This document shows positions 50,801 through 64,000 of a stretch of 64,000 nucleotides of DNA, in pieces. The position numbers were made by a program, and so were the translations under genes. The notes beneath the pieces were generated by a model. That model was not told the origin of the DNA and did no database searches. It was given only the letters and a program-made list of their open reading frames with translations. Location of the stretch: contig NC_083598.1 in NCBI RefSeq assembly GCF_020882245.1, forward strand, positions 27,999,858-28,063,857, read 5' to 3'. Source of the DNA: Rhopalosiphum padi (taxonomy: Eukaryota; Arthropoda; Insecta; Hemiptera; Aphididae). Numbering within the stretch: the stretch's first letter is position 1; each line of letters starts with the position of its first letter.

Positions 50801-53800
50801 TACTGTCTATAAAGTATAAATCATTATTTTATATAACATATTGACATACTGTAGAAACACTATATAGAAACGAATATTGACCAGTAAATGTAACGAAACA
50901 AAATTCAAGTTTTTATTATATCATAATAATAGTATACACTATACACCTTAAATAATAGATCATAACTATAGTCTATAAGTATAAGTACTTATACTAGGTT
51001 TATTTGAAAAATGTTCTATTTTATTTGAGATGTCTTCATTTTTTTCAGCAATAAATTCTATGTAGGCTGTATGTAGGTAATAGGTACTAGCGCGTTTGAT
51101 ATATCAATATATATATTAAAATCTTATAATTTAAATGATTATTATCTAATAATGTAAGCCTAATTATACACACGATTGATTGTATTCTCCAATTAGATTT
51201 ATAAACTTGGTAGAATGAGCTTTATTTATTTATTTTCTTTATATATATGTTTGTTATTAAGTGGTATGTAATTGTCGAGATATTATAATTTAAATGTTAA
51301 AATCTCATTAAGTAAATAAAAAAAAAATATTATTATATATTAATTTATACAATTTAAAGATGTATTAATTTCAGCGAGCTACAACGAACTACAACACTAT
51401 ACTACGTATTTAAGTATGTTATTTTTGTTTCAAACAAGGTAATACATAAAAGTTGAATATTAAGTGAGTTTCGCGTATATTGGGTTTTTTTTATTGCAAA
51501 TTGTTTTCTTCTGTGTCGACTAAGATCAGTAGGTATTATAATCATTACTGTTGTGCACGCCGCATATTATACAGGCTGTAATGGGAAAAAATCACCGCGA
51601 TGGTTGTAAAAATAACAACGTTTAAATAATAATATATTATATAATATGTAATATGTATGTTTTATATTTTACCTATATCAATTTATAATACAAAAATAAG
51701 ATTATTATTTCTATTATGATTATTTTGAGACCATTATTATACATTTATACAGATACTTTGCGTATATAATTTATATACAAATAGCCATCGCGCGTAATGC
51801 GTAATAGGTTTAATATTCGATATGTACAAAATATTATGTTTAGTTTATGAAAAACATATTTATATATATTTTTGCTACACGTTTTTACAAAGCGGCTCTA
51901 CTGATGATTCTCATTACCGGTTGGTGTGGTCGGGTGATGACGTGCTTTTATGCAAAATGTCGAGGTCACTATAATAGTACTATATCAGCCATTATATATA
52001 TACATTTTCCGTGTAGTATATCATAGACTTAAGTAGGTACGTCACTGAAGAATGACGGTGTACTGTATGTTGTATGTGTATATAATGTATTATTTATATG
52101 TATATAGTTTTACTGACGACTAACCAGACGCACTTTTTTTCGCAGGATAGTACCCTTTTTGCTGCAATTCCCAAGAGACCTTAACGATAGTGTTAATTAA
52201 ATGCACGCGATGGTAAATATTATATTATAATATAATTTTTCATAATTTAATTATTAATTTATTTTATGATTCGACCTATACTAACGCATTTATGCATATT
52301 AATAATACAGTAATACACTATAGTACCACATATAACGTTTTTTTCACCACGATATAAATAAACTACTAGTAAAATAAATGTACATTATATAGGTACATTA
52401 TAATTAGTATATTTATACATAATATAAATTATTTTTTTCATGTTAAAGCAGCTAAAATTTAAATTACTTTTTTGGATTCTTATTTTTTACATAATTTATA
52501 TATATATATTATATATTAATTATAATTTATATAGCAAAATGATATACCTACATGACGCATCGTTAGGTAAAATAATTTCAGCAGTTTTTGATAAAGTAAT
52601 AACTGATAAGGGACAGGTATTATGACTGAGCCTTTGTAATAATATAGAATAATTTCTGCAGTATTAAAGCAGTATATGTTACACGTCTATTACGCTTGCT
52701 GGCAGTGGAGATATAATTATTATTTATTATGTATAAACATTTGGCACACATAATCAGTCATAATATTAACATTGAATATTATTTTTTAGTAACTTTCGTT
52801 AGCATTTTATAACACGTATTGACGTATTTTATTAAAAACTTGATAATTTGACGCGTTTTGTTTTGTTTATATATCAGTTCATCACGTTAATAATTGTTAT
52901 TCAATAGACAATAATTATTCGCCATTTCCCTATAAAATATTTATAGAACACATCCCCCATGTAACAAATAAATAAACGCACGTCAATATTGTTATAAAAC
53001 TATGCCGCAACACATACGTGACGTGTATAACGAAAATAGCTCGCGAAGAAGTTGTGCAACTATAAGTAGACGGGAAGTGATAATAATATTAAATTTATTG
53101 ATGTCTTTTATTAACAAATTATAAAATTTAAGACGTACGAATTTCCTATATTATAATATTATAGTTGTATACTTATTAAATTTATTATAAATATAATATA
53201 CTAAATATAACTGTATAGCTAACTAACTAAATAACTACTAACTTTTATTTTATACCTATCTACAGGCTGAAACAATGACATATTTTAATTAAAAACTCAT
53301 TTAATTTAATTAAATTAACGGACACGCATAATTTATATGAATTTATTTTAATAAAAAGTAAATAATACTAGTATTATACTATTATACAGGTTTATTATTA
53401 TTTATAATATTATGTATTAACCTCAAATTGTCAATTGAATACTGTAACTTTGTTATTCGACACAATAATGTACCTCTATTGCATATACGTTACGCCGTAC
53501 ATAACGCTTGGGTATATGATACACCGGTTATTACTTATTGCCTACTGTGGAGAAAATGATAAATAATTGTTCACCTTGGCATTGGATAGCTGATATTTGC
53601 AATATAGATATTGAATATTAAACATTTGAAACTATGATAAAATATAATTTTATTAAAAACGATTCTTAGCTAAACTCTAAGTCTGTTTATTATTGACAAT
53701 ATTGTGTTAAATTTTCAAGGTGCCCATTTAGTCAATGATAATAAGTTGAAAAATAAGTTATTTCAAAAATGCATTTAGTCAATGTAAACGTAATATCTAC

Positions 53801-55190
53801 ATACATAGCTACATAACACGAGTTATTTGTTGGCAAAATTATCACTTATATGGTCAATTATCATATGGTTGTTAAAAGTATTAATGATTTTTTTTTTATT
53901 CATAAAGGTCAAATAAGTAATAAATGTGATTTTTTTATTTTTCATAATATTATACATTATATTACAATATAGTCCATACCAAGTCCTATACTACTTAGTT
54001 CTTATAAACTTATAAATACTTTATAATATGTATAAAAATGATTGAAAATTGAATAAAAGGTTCCTAAATTCCTTGTAATTCATTTATCTACTAAAAAATA
54101 TCCAAAATTTAGAGTTAGAATTTTAGTTAAATTCTTAAAATCATAAAACTTAACAAATTATTTTACAGAAAAAAATTCATAAACATTTTTTATTTATATA
54201 GATATATGATTTGAAAATTTAATACAAGATTCTTCAATAGTTTTTTTACCTAAAGCAAAAATAAAAAGTTTTTCGGGAAATCACATTAATATTTTACAAG
54301 CGTTTTAAGTACAAATTTCCACGACATTTCATACATAATAGAAAAAATGCTTTAATCTTCAATATTGAGGGTGGTTTATGGATAAACTCTCGAAAACTGG
54401 ATCTATAGTTAGTACTATAGTTAGTCCTATAAGAGGTAAAAATTGTATTTTAGTATTCAAATAAACAATATTTTTAAAAATAATCGGGGGAAAAAAATTA
54501 AAGAAAAAATGAGAATTTTAATGAAATAAAATAAAAAAAAATTATAAAATATGGCAGAAAAAAACACGAATCAGTATTTAACATAAAATTCGTTAAAATA
54601 ATTTTTTTATTGTGTTTTGGAGTTTATTCATTTTGAAATATAATCGTGCTGTAATGTAAAATCATTACATTTAAAATTTTAGTAAATAATAATAATTTAT
54701 CAATATTTACAATTTCACCTGATATACCTTACATCAGATTAAACTCGATCTCTTGATTTTGGAATTTAGATTTTTGGGACCCAATCGTAACATTTCAGAA
54801 ATCCTAATTAACAATTACACCATCTATGCGCCTGTGACAGCACTTAAACAAATAACAATGCGTCAATACATTATTGATGTTACTAGTTACTACACAAGAA
54901 TATAATATAATAACACTATTGTAATGAAAGTTAATTTTAAAAATAATATTCATGTATTTTACATTATTATTTATCTATAAAATATGTATTATTAATTTGT
55001 ATACCTATAATATGAACTATGAAGGACCATTACCATTATCACAGGAAGTATGTAATACGTATTACGTTTTTCTTCAATATTATATTCACATTTTTTCGGT
55101 GAACTCGTTGGCTTATGAAACACGACCAAATTATTATGACCAGTGGTTGTACTGTACTACTGTTGTAGGTGCCGCTACATTGCCGGTAAA
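47840..55190. other. Long AT-rich intergenic region
   Basis: More than 7 kb with no gene, RNA or transposon that I can support. A purine-rich stretch at 48709-48766 ends in a GA dinucleotide run, and its complement explains the serine/leucine-rich minus-strand frames there. Small GC-richer patches occur near 48630-48660 and 51900-51960. Confidence 0.45.
48746..48766. repeat. GA microsatellite
   Basis: About ten uninterrupted GA units within a longer GA/AG-rich stretch. Confidence 0.9.
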
Positions 55191-55199
55191 TAAATGAAA

Positions 55200-55907
55200 C
55201 GTTCTGTGCGCGCGCTGACTTTTTTCAAACCAAAAGGGGGCGTGTATGAAGTAGGCAACGTTCATGCCGAGCCGTCCAGTCTTCGCCGTAGCCAACATCA
55301 ACCGGTACGACCCCGCGACCCGTTTCCGCCTACCGAAATCCAACCGCCAAAACCGACGACTGTTGTTGTTCGTTCGTAATTTCGTGTGCTATTACTGCTA
55401 TAGTGCTATTGTGCATCCGCGGCCCGTGCGATTCGTCGTCATAATAATAATAACACACACCGTCAACCGGTGGTACGTTCTACGATAATAATAATATTAT
55501 ATTATATTGTTTGCCGGGTGCATTGTGCTCGTGTGCGTCTATACGTGAAAAGAAAAAAAATAACCCAACGTGTGTTGCACCCGTTTGTGCGATTTAGTGT
55601 TGTACAGTTGTAGTTTGTACTGTAGTTGTGTTCCGGTGGTGGAGGACATCTGTTGGTGCTGCAGTTGCGGTGTTTATTTAAAAAAAAAAAAAAGGTAAAC
55701 CGGCACGATTTATTTTATCTCCGTGCACCTACCCATCATCATCATCATCTAAGACGTTTTGAACAATTATACATCTGCTGCTGCCGCACTGTATAGCGTC
55801 GCACGCGTTGTGTTTTTTCGTGATCCTTGATCCTTCACGGTTTCTGTTTGGTAAGCCCAACACTGAATACATCGAACCGGTCATAGCCGTACACGGAGTC
55901 CGCCACA
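55200..55907 (+). promoter_or_regulatory. Cks1 promoter/5'UTR, CpG-rich
   Basis: CpG-rich sequence directly before the Cks1 ATG. Overlapping frames on both strands (61-74 codons) reflect composition, not genes. An A-rich tract followed by GGTAAACC at about 55680-55700 might be a 5'UTR splice donor. No TATA box was identified. Confidence 0.55.
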
Positions 55908-58254
55908 ATGTCCGACAAACAGATCTATTATTCGGATAAATATTACGACGACAAGTACGAATACAGGTTTGTAATATGCCGATTGCCGGTATTGTTTTTT
56001 AATCGAATGGTAATCCGCCAGGTCTACACATAGTGATCAAAAATCAAATTTTCCAAATATGAACAAGACGATATAATTTATTTTTTAAAACACCATTTTT
56101 TTCCGTGTTCTCGTTTCTAGAGATATAGTTTATTGTATATTTTAAGTAAGATAAGTTATAATTTATAAGTATTGCAATGCCGTTAGGTATGTAGACGTCT
56201 TCCAAAACAAATGTTTTATAACATGATATAACTACTGAGATATGTGTTTATAATAATATTGACATTCATATTGATACTGTGTGTTGAATAAAATATATAC
56301 ACTAGTCTATGATTTTGTGATTTAGATCATAAAAGCATTATATGCGTTTAGCTATATTTTTATGTGTAGATACTGTTTTTATTTTTTTTTAATGACTACT
56401 TCACAATATAAATTAAAATTTAGTTTCTGTAGAATTTGTTTATTTGTATGCATCTAAATATGAGATTCTATGCGTCTATGTCTATAATTATCTAGTATTA
56501 AAATGTATTTTATCCAATATACGAGTATTTTATATGCAATAGGTTTTTTTGATAATATTTAATTTTACTAGAAATGAGTTAGGTATTAGGTAGATATTAT
56601 TTAACAATGTTTAAAATTGAGGTGCAGAAGAGTAAAACTTGTTAACTTATTTTTAGACTTATTTGTGTATTCAATTATTTATTTTTATTTTTAATACATT
56701 TGGAAAAAACTATCACAGTATGATCATGAATATTATTTTCTAATACACAAATTAAAATAAGTTAATATTGTGTTTCCTAAAATTATTTAGTTTTCTAAAT
56801 AATTTGAGGAAGTTAAATATTTGTTTTTATTTTATGTCTTATGTCATAATATGGGATTTGCTGGGTAAGTATTATTTTTTATATGAGATATAAATCAAAA
56901 TAGTTTAAGAACTGCTGTGATATATATATATATATATATATGTATATTTGATCATAATTCATGCTGCACTCGATGTTATATATATATAATAATTATGGGT
57001 ACTACCTTAGTAATTTACTAATTTTTGCATTCTAATACCTAATAATATAAATTATTATTTATCAATTATTCAGTTATTCTATAATTGTTATTGTTTCAAC
57101 TGTATATTTTTTAAAGTTACATCTATTTTAACCTAATTTAAGTTAAAAATGTTAATAGTATTATTTTAATTTTATTACATATATTTTTAGACATGTTGTG
57201 TTGCCTAAAGAAATGGCAAAAAGCATACCTAAAACACATTTACTTTCTGAAGACGAATGGAGATCAATTGGAGTACAACAGAGCAAGGGATGGGTACATT
57301 ATATGATCCATGAACCAGGTAAGTTTTTGCAATTCACTGTTTATATATTAATGACACTTAACATGTTGACTGTAGTCGTAATGTACAATGTTATACAATG
57401 TATTTTAGACTGCTGGCTGCTATAACTCATTATTTCTAAAATTTCATACTGTTTTGAATCTTATATTACTTAAAAACAAAAATTATTTTTAATGATTTTT
57501 GTAATAATGCTCTCTTACGTGTGTAGTAACTAGTAGTGATGAAAATTACCTTTTAAAATAGTTTAAAATATTCATCTTAAATTTTAAATATTATCACTGT
57601 CTAATATTTTGGTATAGCAAAATATTGAATAAAATAAAGGATAATTAAATTTGTTTGTATAGTTTAGGTATGAACTTTTCTTTAATATAAATCTGATAGT
57701 TTTAATAATAATTACTTATTTACATGGATTAATTTGAATAAAATAAAATATTAAACAACTATTATATTCAGATAGATAAATATAATATTTGTTGCATGAG
57801 TATATTAAGTATAGTAGAAACTCGTTAACCGTCAATCTCTATTGTAACTAAACTAATGCAACTGGCATCTTAAATTTCCTTAGCTGCCGGTAATTGGAAC
57901 CAAAAAACCATGTGTGTTCAAAAAATACGAACACATTGATTGTGAGCTATTATGAATATAAAAGTGTTTGGATGGATCAACCAATGTATGTTTATAGCAA
58001 AATTTCTGTTAACTGTTTATGCATTGCGTTGTAGTGATAGTTAATCGAGTTTCTATAATGCTAAATAATTTTAATTTGAAAAAAAATATTTCTAATCAGT
58101 ACAATAAGACAAAGAAAATATTAAATTATAAATGAAAAATTGTTTAGATCACCTACCCTTTGAATCTTAATTTTACTCACCTAATTGAATGGTTATTTTT
58201 TTTTTTTTTACAGAACCTCACATTTTATTATTCAAAAGACCACGAACCAACTGA
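55908..58254 (+). CDS. Cks1: Cyclin-dependent kinase regulatory subunit Cks1, complete
   Basis: Cks proteins bind Cdk1/Cdk2 and a phosphate-bearing partner, promoting multisite phosphorylation and, with Skp2, p27-type degradation. Three exons join in frame to 75 aa: 55908-55966, 57191-57318 and 58214-58254 (TGA 58252-58254). It starts MSDKQIYYSDKYYDDKYEYR, includes LSEDEWRSIGVQQSKGWVHY, and has the invariant hinge HEPEPHILLFKRP near the end. Length and sequence fit Cks1/Cks2 of animals (79 aa in human) over their whole extent. ATG context CCACAATG is favourable and follows a CpG-rich leader. Intron 2 holds a pogo-like MITE. The only canonical AATAAA before the neighbouring gene is at 58688-58693, beyond the poly(A) signals of the convergent thrombospondin gene. 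Confidence 0.97.
57812..58057. mobile_element. pogo/Tigger-like MITE in Cks1 intron 2
   Basis: The left end TAGTAGAAACTCGTTAACCG and the inverted right end ATAGAAACTCGATTAAC match the CAGTAGAA-CTCG pogo-type terminus, with a small deletion at the right tip. TA precedes the left end (57810-57811). It is about 246 bp with no ORF. It belongs to the same broad group as the 9107-9379 element but is not a close copy. Confidence 0.65.
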
Positions 58255-58660
58255 ACTTTCTACATACCCAAAACTGTTGAATGTCTTATTGAACAATGCA
58301 AAGAAGGTAGGGGATGGCAAATTTAGTATCTAAGTATTATAATGTTCTGTTGTATATATAAACCAATGAAAAATGTTGATTAGTTTCAACTTTTTTCTGA
58401 GTAAATGTAATGTTTATTCACTCTGTTATGTTTCAATAATTGAATTTATTTTTAAAATGTAATCGTAAATATTTACTCTGTAAGTCTTGATTATTAAATA
58501 TTTTTATTATTAAATACATTTTTTTTAAATCAAATACTATTCTAGGTTTTTGTAACAAACAAAAAAAAAAACATGAGAAATACCTAATGTTTTGATTATT
58601 TTTATTGTACAATATAAAATATAACTACTTGTACTATAAGTAATTTTTTTTAAACTTAGG

Positions 58661-58682
58661 TTTATTGAAAAATGTGTTTATT
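58661..58682 (-). terminator. Probable poly(A) signals of thrombospondin
   Basis: Two minus-strand AATAAA hexamers (58661-58666 and 58677-58682), about 110-130 bp after the thrombospondin stop. Confidence 0.5.
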
Positions 58683-58687
58683 TTAAA

Positions 58688-58693
58688 AATAAA
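58688..58693 (+). terminator. Probable poly(A) signal of Cks1
   Basis: Plus-strand AATAAA 434 bp after the Cks1 stop. It lies just beyond the minus-strand signals of the opposing gene. Confidence 0.45.
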
Positions 58694-58790
58694 TCTAAAA
58701 ATTAATTGATTAAAAATGCATACTTATTCTATGTATATTAGATTGAAAGGAAGTTTTTATCATATCTTTAACAATATTAGTACATATTTG

Positions 58791-61700
58791 TTAGTTGGAA
58801 ACTCGTCTTGTGTCCAATTGTACTTCTTGTTGTAACTTAGGTGGCAATTCGCGATAAATAGCTTCTGGTATATTATCTGAAATAATGGTAAAAAGAATGT
58901 GATAGTTGGTTTATTGAAAAGATTTTAAGTGCGTTGCCTACCATTGCAGCGATAAACCAAATCTGACCATATGATCATTTCTTGGGAGAAGCAAAACACT
59001 CCTAATCTACCCCCTTTGAATGTGTAATCAAACACATTTCCGGAATCCGTTACCATATTTTGTCCCTCGAATATTCTCAATCTGATTAGACCAATCTTTG
59101 GACGATGTAATAATATCCATCTGTAGGCCGTTTTTCCTTTCCAACCAATGTTCCGTGGATCTTTCCACAATAGTTTCACCTGTTTTGAAAATCAAAAAAT
59201 AAAACAACGATGTGAGTTTTTTTATTTATTCTCTAAAAATTGTTTTTTTTTTTATATAAATATTTATTCTCGCCTGTTTGTCCGTGCTCTCTGTATTCCA
59301 CAGCGCGTTTCTCAACATTTGTCCAGGTCCTGTTTCCGAGTGTACGGCTTTTATCTGTATTCCAGGTTCAGCTACAGCTCTGAACGGTGTCGCTTGCCAG
59401 TATGTTTGCGTACCCTTTTTCCACATCACTGTGTAAAACTTATGATTGTCCTGGTAACTGAACACAAAACCTACGTAGTCGTCATCGATATCGGTGTCCA
59501 CGAAGAATGTACCTTCAAAGTCGACGCCGCCAAACGAGTCGTAACCTATATCGACATAGATAATATACATTATTCATTGTAGTCCTTTGACGGTGTCTAA
59601 CCAGCTTGGCCAAATCTCCATTTATGTTTAATATTATATTATTTTGTAATTATAAAATAATGTAACAACAGATATTACTATAGCACCAAACCAGAGGTGT
59701 ACACGGATACTGACCTACAGCCAAACCGGGATCGCTGTTCATGGTCTGTACGAATTCGGCTCCTTTGTTGTACACCACCCAATTGGGATCGATTTGCGAA
59801 TCACCTTCCGGGTCTAACACCACTGTCTGGTATGTCCTAAAGTCCGTGGTGAATATCTTGGAGTTATTAGGGCAGTTGTCCAAATGGTTTGGCACCTTAT
59901 CGTAGTCATTGTCGTCTTGGCATATGTCCCCGATGCCGTTGCCTGTACACGGGGAGGATGCGATTAACGCGAATCGCGAGGTTATTTTATTTTAATGATG
60001 GAACGTTTGCAGGACAATAATGGTTACCGTTTACTGACCGTCGAAGTCGGCCTGGTCCGGATTGTACACAAGCATACAATTATCCTGCGTGTTGCCGATG
60101 CCATCACCATCAATATCTGGATCGCACTCGTCACCCTTGCCGTCGCCGTCTGTATCTAGTTGATTGGAATTTGCTACTTTGGGACAGTTGTCCACGCTGT
60201 CTTGAATGCCGTCTCTGTGTTGTAGAAGAGCGTTATTATTAATATTATACTTAATGTGTCTCCTTAATTATTTATTGTCTAAATTCGAATCGTAAACATA
60301 AATTAATACTATAGCGTATAGCCTATAGGTACCTCATAAGTAATTCGTACGGGAACTAAAAAATCTAAAAAATATGTAAATTTGATTTTTTCCATACACA
60401 TTTTAAGTTGAAATTTGGTAAAATTTTATAGTAAAACAAATAAAAACGATTTAGTTATTTTGTGTTATTTTCAAAAATCTTTTTGGGGATTATTAACTTC
60501 AATGTATATTATTATATTTTATGTACATAAAGGCATTTAAAAAATATTTAGATTAAATTTAAGCTATTTTATACTTATAAAAATAAATTACTTTATTAAT
60601 TAATGGCAATATATTAATTATACGACAGTTGACTAATAAACCGCCTCCACTTGGAATCATTTTCATAATAGCTTTTTATATAATTTATTATTGAATTCAA
60701 ATTGATCATGTCCATTATAAGGATCTACTCAATAATATACTCTCGACTCTTACTGTACAGCAGAGTTCTTATCTATTTTTGATTCTTTTTATTTTCTCAA
60801 CAGAACTGGTTTTTTTTTTGTTTTTGACCATTCAAAGCACAAACTATTGATTTACTGTGCTGTACTAAAATATATATTTAATTTGAAGTTTGAAGCACAT
60901 TTCATTGCTCCTAAAAGTGATGGAAAAAAATAAACAAACATAAAAATAAATGTAAAATCAATACATTCATAGCTTGACTCAAAATCTAAAATATAATATG
61001 TTATTCCAAAAATGTGTTCATAAGTCTCAGACTTCGAGGTCTCGGGTTAAAGATACTTACACTAGCAGTTACACTATGCTTAATGATAAAAAATAGATAT
61101 TTTTTATGACAAATTATATTTTACAAAAATTGACTGATAAACTGTACCTATATCTAGTCTTATGTGTAACAACTGTAACATGTTTATTGGATCACTGTAT
61201 TATTATTATAGTTTATTATATTTATAACGTACCTGTCCCTGTCGATGTCGCTGTCGCAAGCGTCACCTATCAGGTCTTTGTCAGAGTCTGTTTGCGTTGG
61301 ATTGTGCATGGTTGGGCAATTGTCGCAAACGTCACCGAGACCATCGCCGTCCGTATCCTTTTGGTCGGGATTCGCCTTTTTCGGACAGTTGTCTTCATGA
61401 TTTAGTATGCCTGAAATGTTTGTCATAAAGTGTAATAGTATATTAATTCTTAGAAAATATTTATGTTTGTATTAATTGATTTATTTAACTAACGCATATC
61501 AATTAATACTACATACCGTCGTTGTCGATGTCCGCATCGCAAGCGTCTCCTATCCCGTCGTTGTCCGTGTCGTGCTGATCCAGGTTTGGTATGGTCGGAC
61601 AGTTGTCGCAAGCATCGCCTTTTTTGTCCGCCCCATCTTGATCGGAATCCATTTGGTCCGGGTTGGACACCAAGGGACAGTTGTCCTATGTCACAACCGA

Positions 61701-64000
61701 GGAATCAATAAACTTATTCTGTTACTAAATACTAGTAGGCATTTTCTACATAGGAAAAATTAGGGACTTCCGTTATTATTGTAACTTAAAAAAATATTTG
61801 ATGACGTTGTTTTGTGTGAAGTACACAATGATTGAAATTACTGCGTTTATATTATATATTATAGTAGTAAACCTGTAGTTTCTGGGAATATGAAACCGTG
61901 TAAATGTAAAACAATTTAAAATGTGTCAACCTCGAGTGACACTATTTTCCAAATTATGGAGGGGAAAGTGAGTATTGAACATTGAACCCGTTGTTGGCTT
62001 AACAAATTTGCATGTGTCCCTGTACACGGGTTGCCCATTGGTAACATAAAGTTGGATAAAGCCAAAACTTGTTTTTTAATTGTATTAGTGAAATTGTAGA
62101 TTTTTCTATATAGAAATAGTATAGTCATATAAAATTGAAAATAAATATTTTTATGCTTATAGCCTATAAGTACTCATTAAGTAATAACTCGAAATATTTT
62201 TTTTATATAATACTAGGGGCTGTGTATAGACTATAGAGTATAAATACATATATTGATATAATGATATGTGTGGATACTTCAATAAATAAAAAAGAAATTC
62301 GCTGCATTTTTTCATACGTTATTGTTGTATTTATAATATATATACGTATATACGTATAATAATGCATAATATCATCATTATAAATCATTAAGAGTCCACG
62401 ATAAGGATAGATAAATATATAATATTAATTGACTACTATTGTGATTTATTTCTTTCTCCTCAATGTCAACCAAACTTAACATCGCCATGATTTTTACTCT
62501 ATTGCCATAAAATATAACACGACTTATTGTCTTACCGGTGTGTTTGGTATGCCATCGTTGTCGGCGTCGTCGTCGCACACGTCACCAATGCCGTCATGAT
62601 CCGCGTCTTCTTGTCCCGAATTGGGTACCCTCACGCAATTGTCCTATGTCCCAAAACAAATAAAACGCGTTCTATAAGTTTCCGTTGGTTATATTTATTG
62701 GAATATTATTATATTATTATACTAACCTTTTTACACCGCGTGTCATTGCATGCCAAATCAATATCCGGCCATCTGTCCAAATCCAAGTCTGGTCCGCATA
62801 TTTTACCGTTTCCAGCCCAGCCCACAACACACTAAAATATCAAATGACGATGAGTTCTAGGGTACTATTGTATTACTAAAGCATTATACTTATACATTTA
62901 TACTATTTACTAGTCTGTAAGCGACTACTAAACAGTATACATACATCATTGAATCGTCATTATAATTTAATACAAATAGGTACGTCATGTGCTTTAATAC
63001 ATGAATAATATAGCATTGATATAAAATTATAAAATTAAACTTACTTCACAAGAAAATTTTCCTGTAGTTGATCTAACACACTCTCCATTTTGATGACACG
63101 TTGTACCATCCGGACACATCCACGGGGTTTTCTTAAGATTTTCGACAGATAAACAGCCCAACGACTGGTTTCCTATGTATCCCGACCGACAGCCACCGCA
63201 ACGATAAGAACCCTAATCAGCAAAAAAATATTTAATAAGAACCGAATTTTTCGTGATGCTGATGAAGTAACTAGTAAGTACATACTATTCGTAAATTATA
63301 TACATAAACACAAAATATTATATAAATAATATATTAATATTATTGATTATTAACTTAACGTACGCAGCAAGAGCGTAATCGAACTAGAGATAGATACAGA
63401 GATATACACATAGAATTTTTTAATTACAAATAATGGAATTTATTTTAGTATTGGTATATTATATATGTTATACAAGCTTTCATAGCACAAAAATAATATT
63501 AATAAGATTATTTTTATAATATATAGACTCAATATATTATATTATAAGATCAATTAGGTATAGAAATTAGAAATAAACTAATAAAATTAGTATAGGTACT
63601 TTTGGTACTTAGGTAATTGTAAATAGTCGACTAATAAAAAATTAGTAAGTATCTCAAGTCACAAGTAGGTCAGAAATTTCATGATGGAACAATTGGAACT
63701 TAAGGTCTAAGTGTAAATAAGCTTAAAATATAGCTCTAATAGAGTCCCATGCTGTATAACAAATAACCAAAAATGACTACCTATGGTGCATTAAATATTA
63801 TTAGTGAGTTTTTAATTGGGAGAAAAATATTAATATTAATATCGGTATATCTAGTAGACATTTTTGCAGTGGTGTATTTATATGGGAGGGGGGATAAATC
63901 CCTCCCTAGTTAATACTAAATACGTCACTGCAGTATATAATGTATACCTAACTATTTTAAAATTTAAATTATCTATAAGTACCTACCTTTTTAATCTTGT
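58791..64000 (-). CDS. Tsp: Thrombospondin, 3' part (partial at window end)
   Basis: An extracellular, calcium-binding, oligomeric glycoprotein of the TSP-3/4/5 (COMP)-like class found in insects. Eleven exons join in frame (about 580 aa): 63987-64000 (cut by the window), 63045-63212, 62727-62831, 62536-62643, 61517-61685, 61233-61410, 60039-60214, 59715-59942, 59274-59545, 58942-59179 and 58791-58876 (TAA 58791-58793). The first three encode Cys-rich EGF-like modules (RCGGCRSGY, CHQNGECV, CVVGWAGNGKICG). The next five exons carry type 3 repeats (DNCP, DxDxDGxGDxCD). The remainder is the C-terminal lectin-like domain (QTMNSDPGLAVG, DDDYVGFVFSYQ, TYWQATPFRAVAEPG, LRNALWNTES, DPRNIGWKGKTAYRW). 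The intron at 59180-59273 has a GC donor (CAG|GCGAGA) with a normal AG acceptor. The short C-terminus (TRRVSN) is ordinary. The N-terminal and coiled-coil regions lie beyond the window. Confidence 0.95.

Noticed and set aside
59148..59582. 144-codon plus-strand ORF, and similar ones at 61106, 61476 and 62527
   Set aside because: These are antisense to thrombospondin exons whose protein is clearly conserved on the minus strand.

Overview
The window looks like nuclear DNA of an aphid (Hemiptera: Aphididae) or a very close relative. It is strongly AT-rich, with short exons in AT-rich introns, abundant small DNA transposons, and insect-type orthologues. No rRNA, tRNA or CRISPR was found. Gene models were built by hand from reading frame, splice sites and protein-family knowledge; no search was run.

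Layout. (1) 11-447 (+): C-terminal end of a cappuccino/FMN2-type formin. (2) 2303-7759 (-): complete 11-exon gene for the Hsp70/Hsp90 organizing protein (Hop/STIP1, 540 aa), with a perfect heat-shock element about 220 bp upstream of its ATG. (3) 8.1-11.9 kb: transposon debris, including a pogo/Tigger-type MITE, a short Helitron with both ends, and a 32-bp perfect palindrome between 9-bp direct repeats. (4) 12.07-16.09 kb: a 20-copy tandem array (unit about 197 bp) with an 809-bp higher-order repeat. (5) 17.0-26.2 kb: a cluster of 4-5 kb duplicated segments. (6) 28966-34393 (-): complete cactus/IkB gene (335 aa, ankyrin repeats, DSGxxS degron). (7) 34.4-55.2 kb: mostly non-coding, with a hAT relic, a MULE relic and an orphan CpG-rich island at 41.9-43.2 kb. 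(8) 55908-58254 (+): complete Cks1 (75 aa). (9) 58791-64000 (-): 3' part of a thrombospondin gene (EGF, type 3 repeats, C-terminal domain), running off the window.

The most unusual part is 12-26 kb. Read on the minus strand, the tandem unit and six blocks of the neighbouring cluster each carry a short exon-like segment bounded by AG and GT, encoding a D-E-E/D stretch followed by a degenerate [VL]-[ST]-x-L-[GSD]-F core. I do not recognise this family. Most copies have stops or frameshifts, so it looks like an exon that was amplified and is decaying, possibly next to functional members outside the window.

The recognised genes do not form one pathway. Hop is a cytosolic co-chaperone, Cactus holds NF-kB/Dorsal in the cytoplasm, Cks1 is a Cdk subunit, thrombospondin is an extracellular calcium-binding glycoprotein and the formin nucleates actin. 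Formin/Hop and Cks1/thrombospondin are convergent pairs; for the second pair the poly(A) signals suggest overlapping 3' ends.
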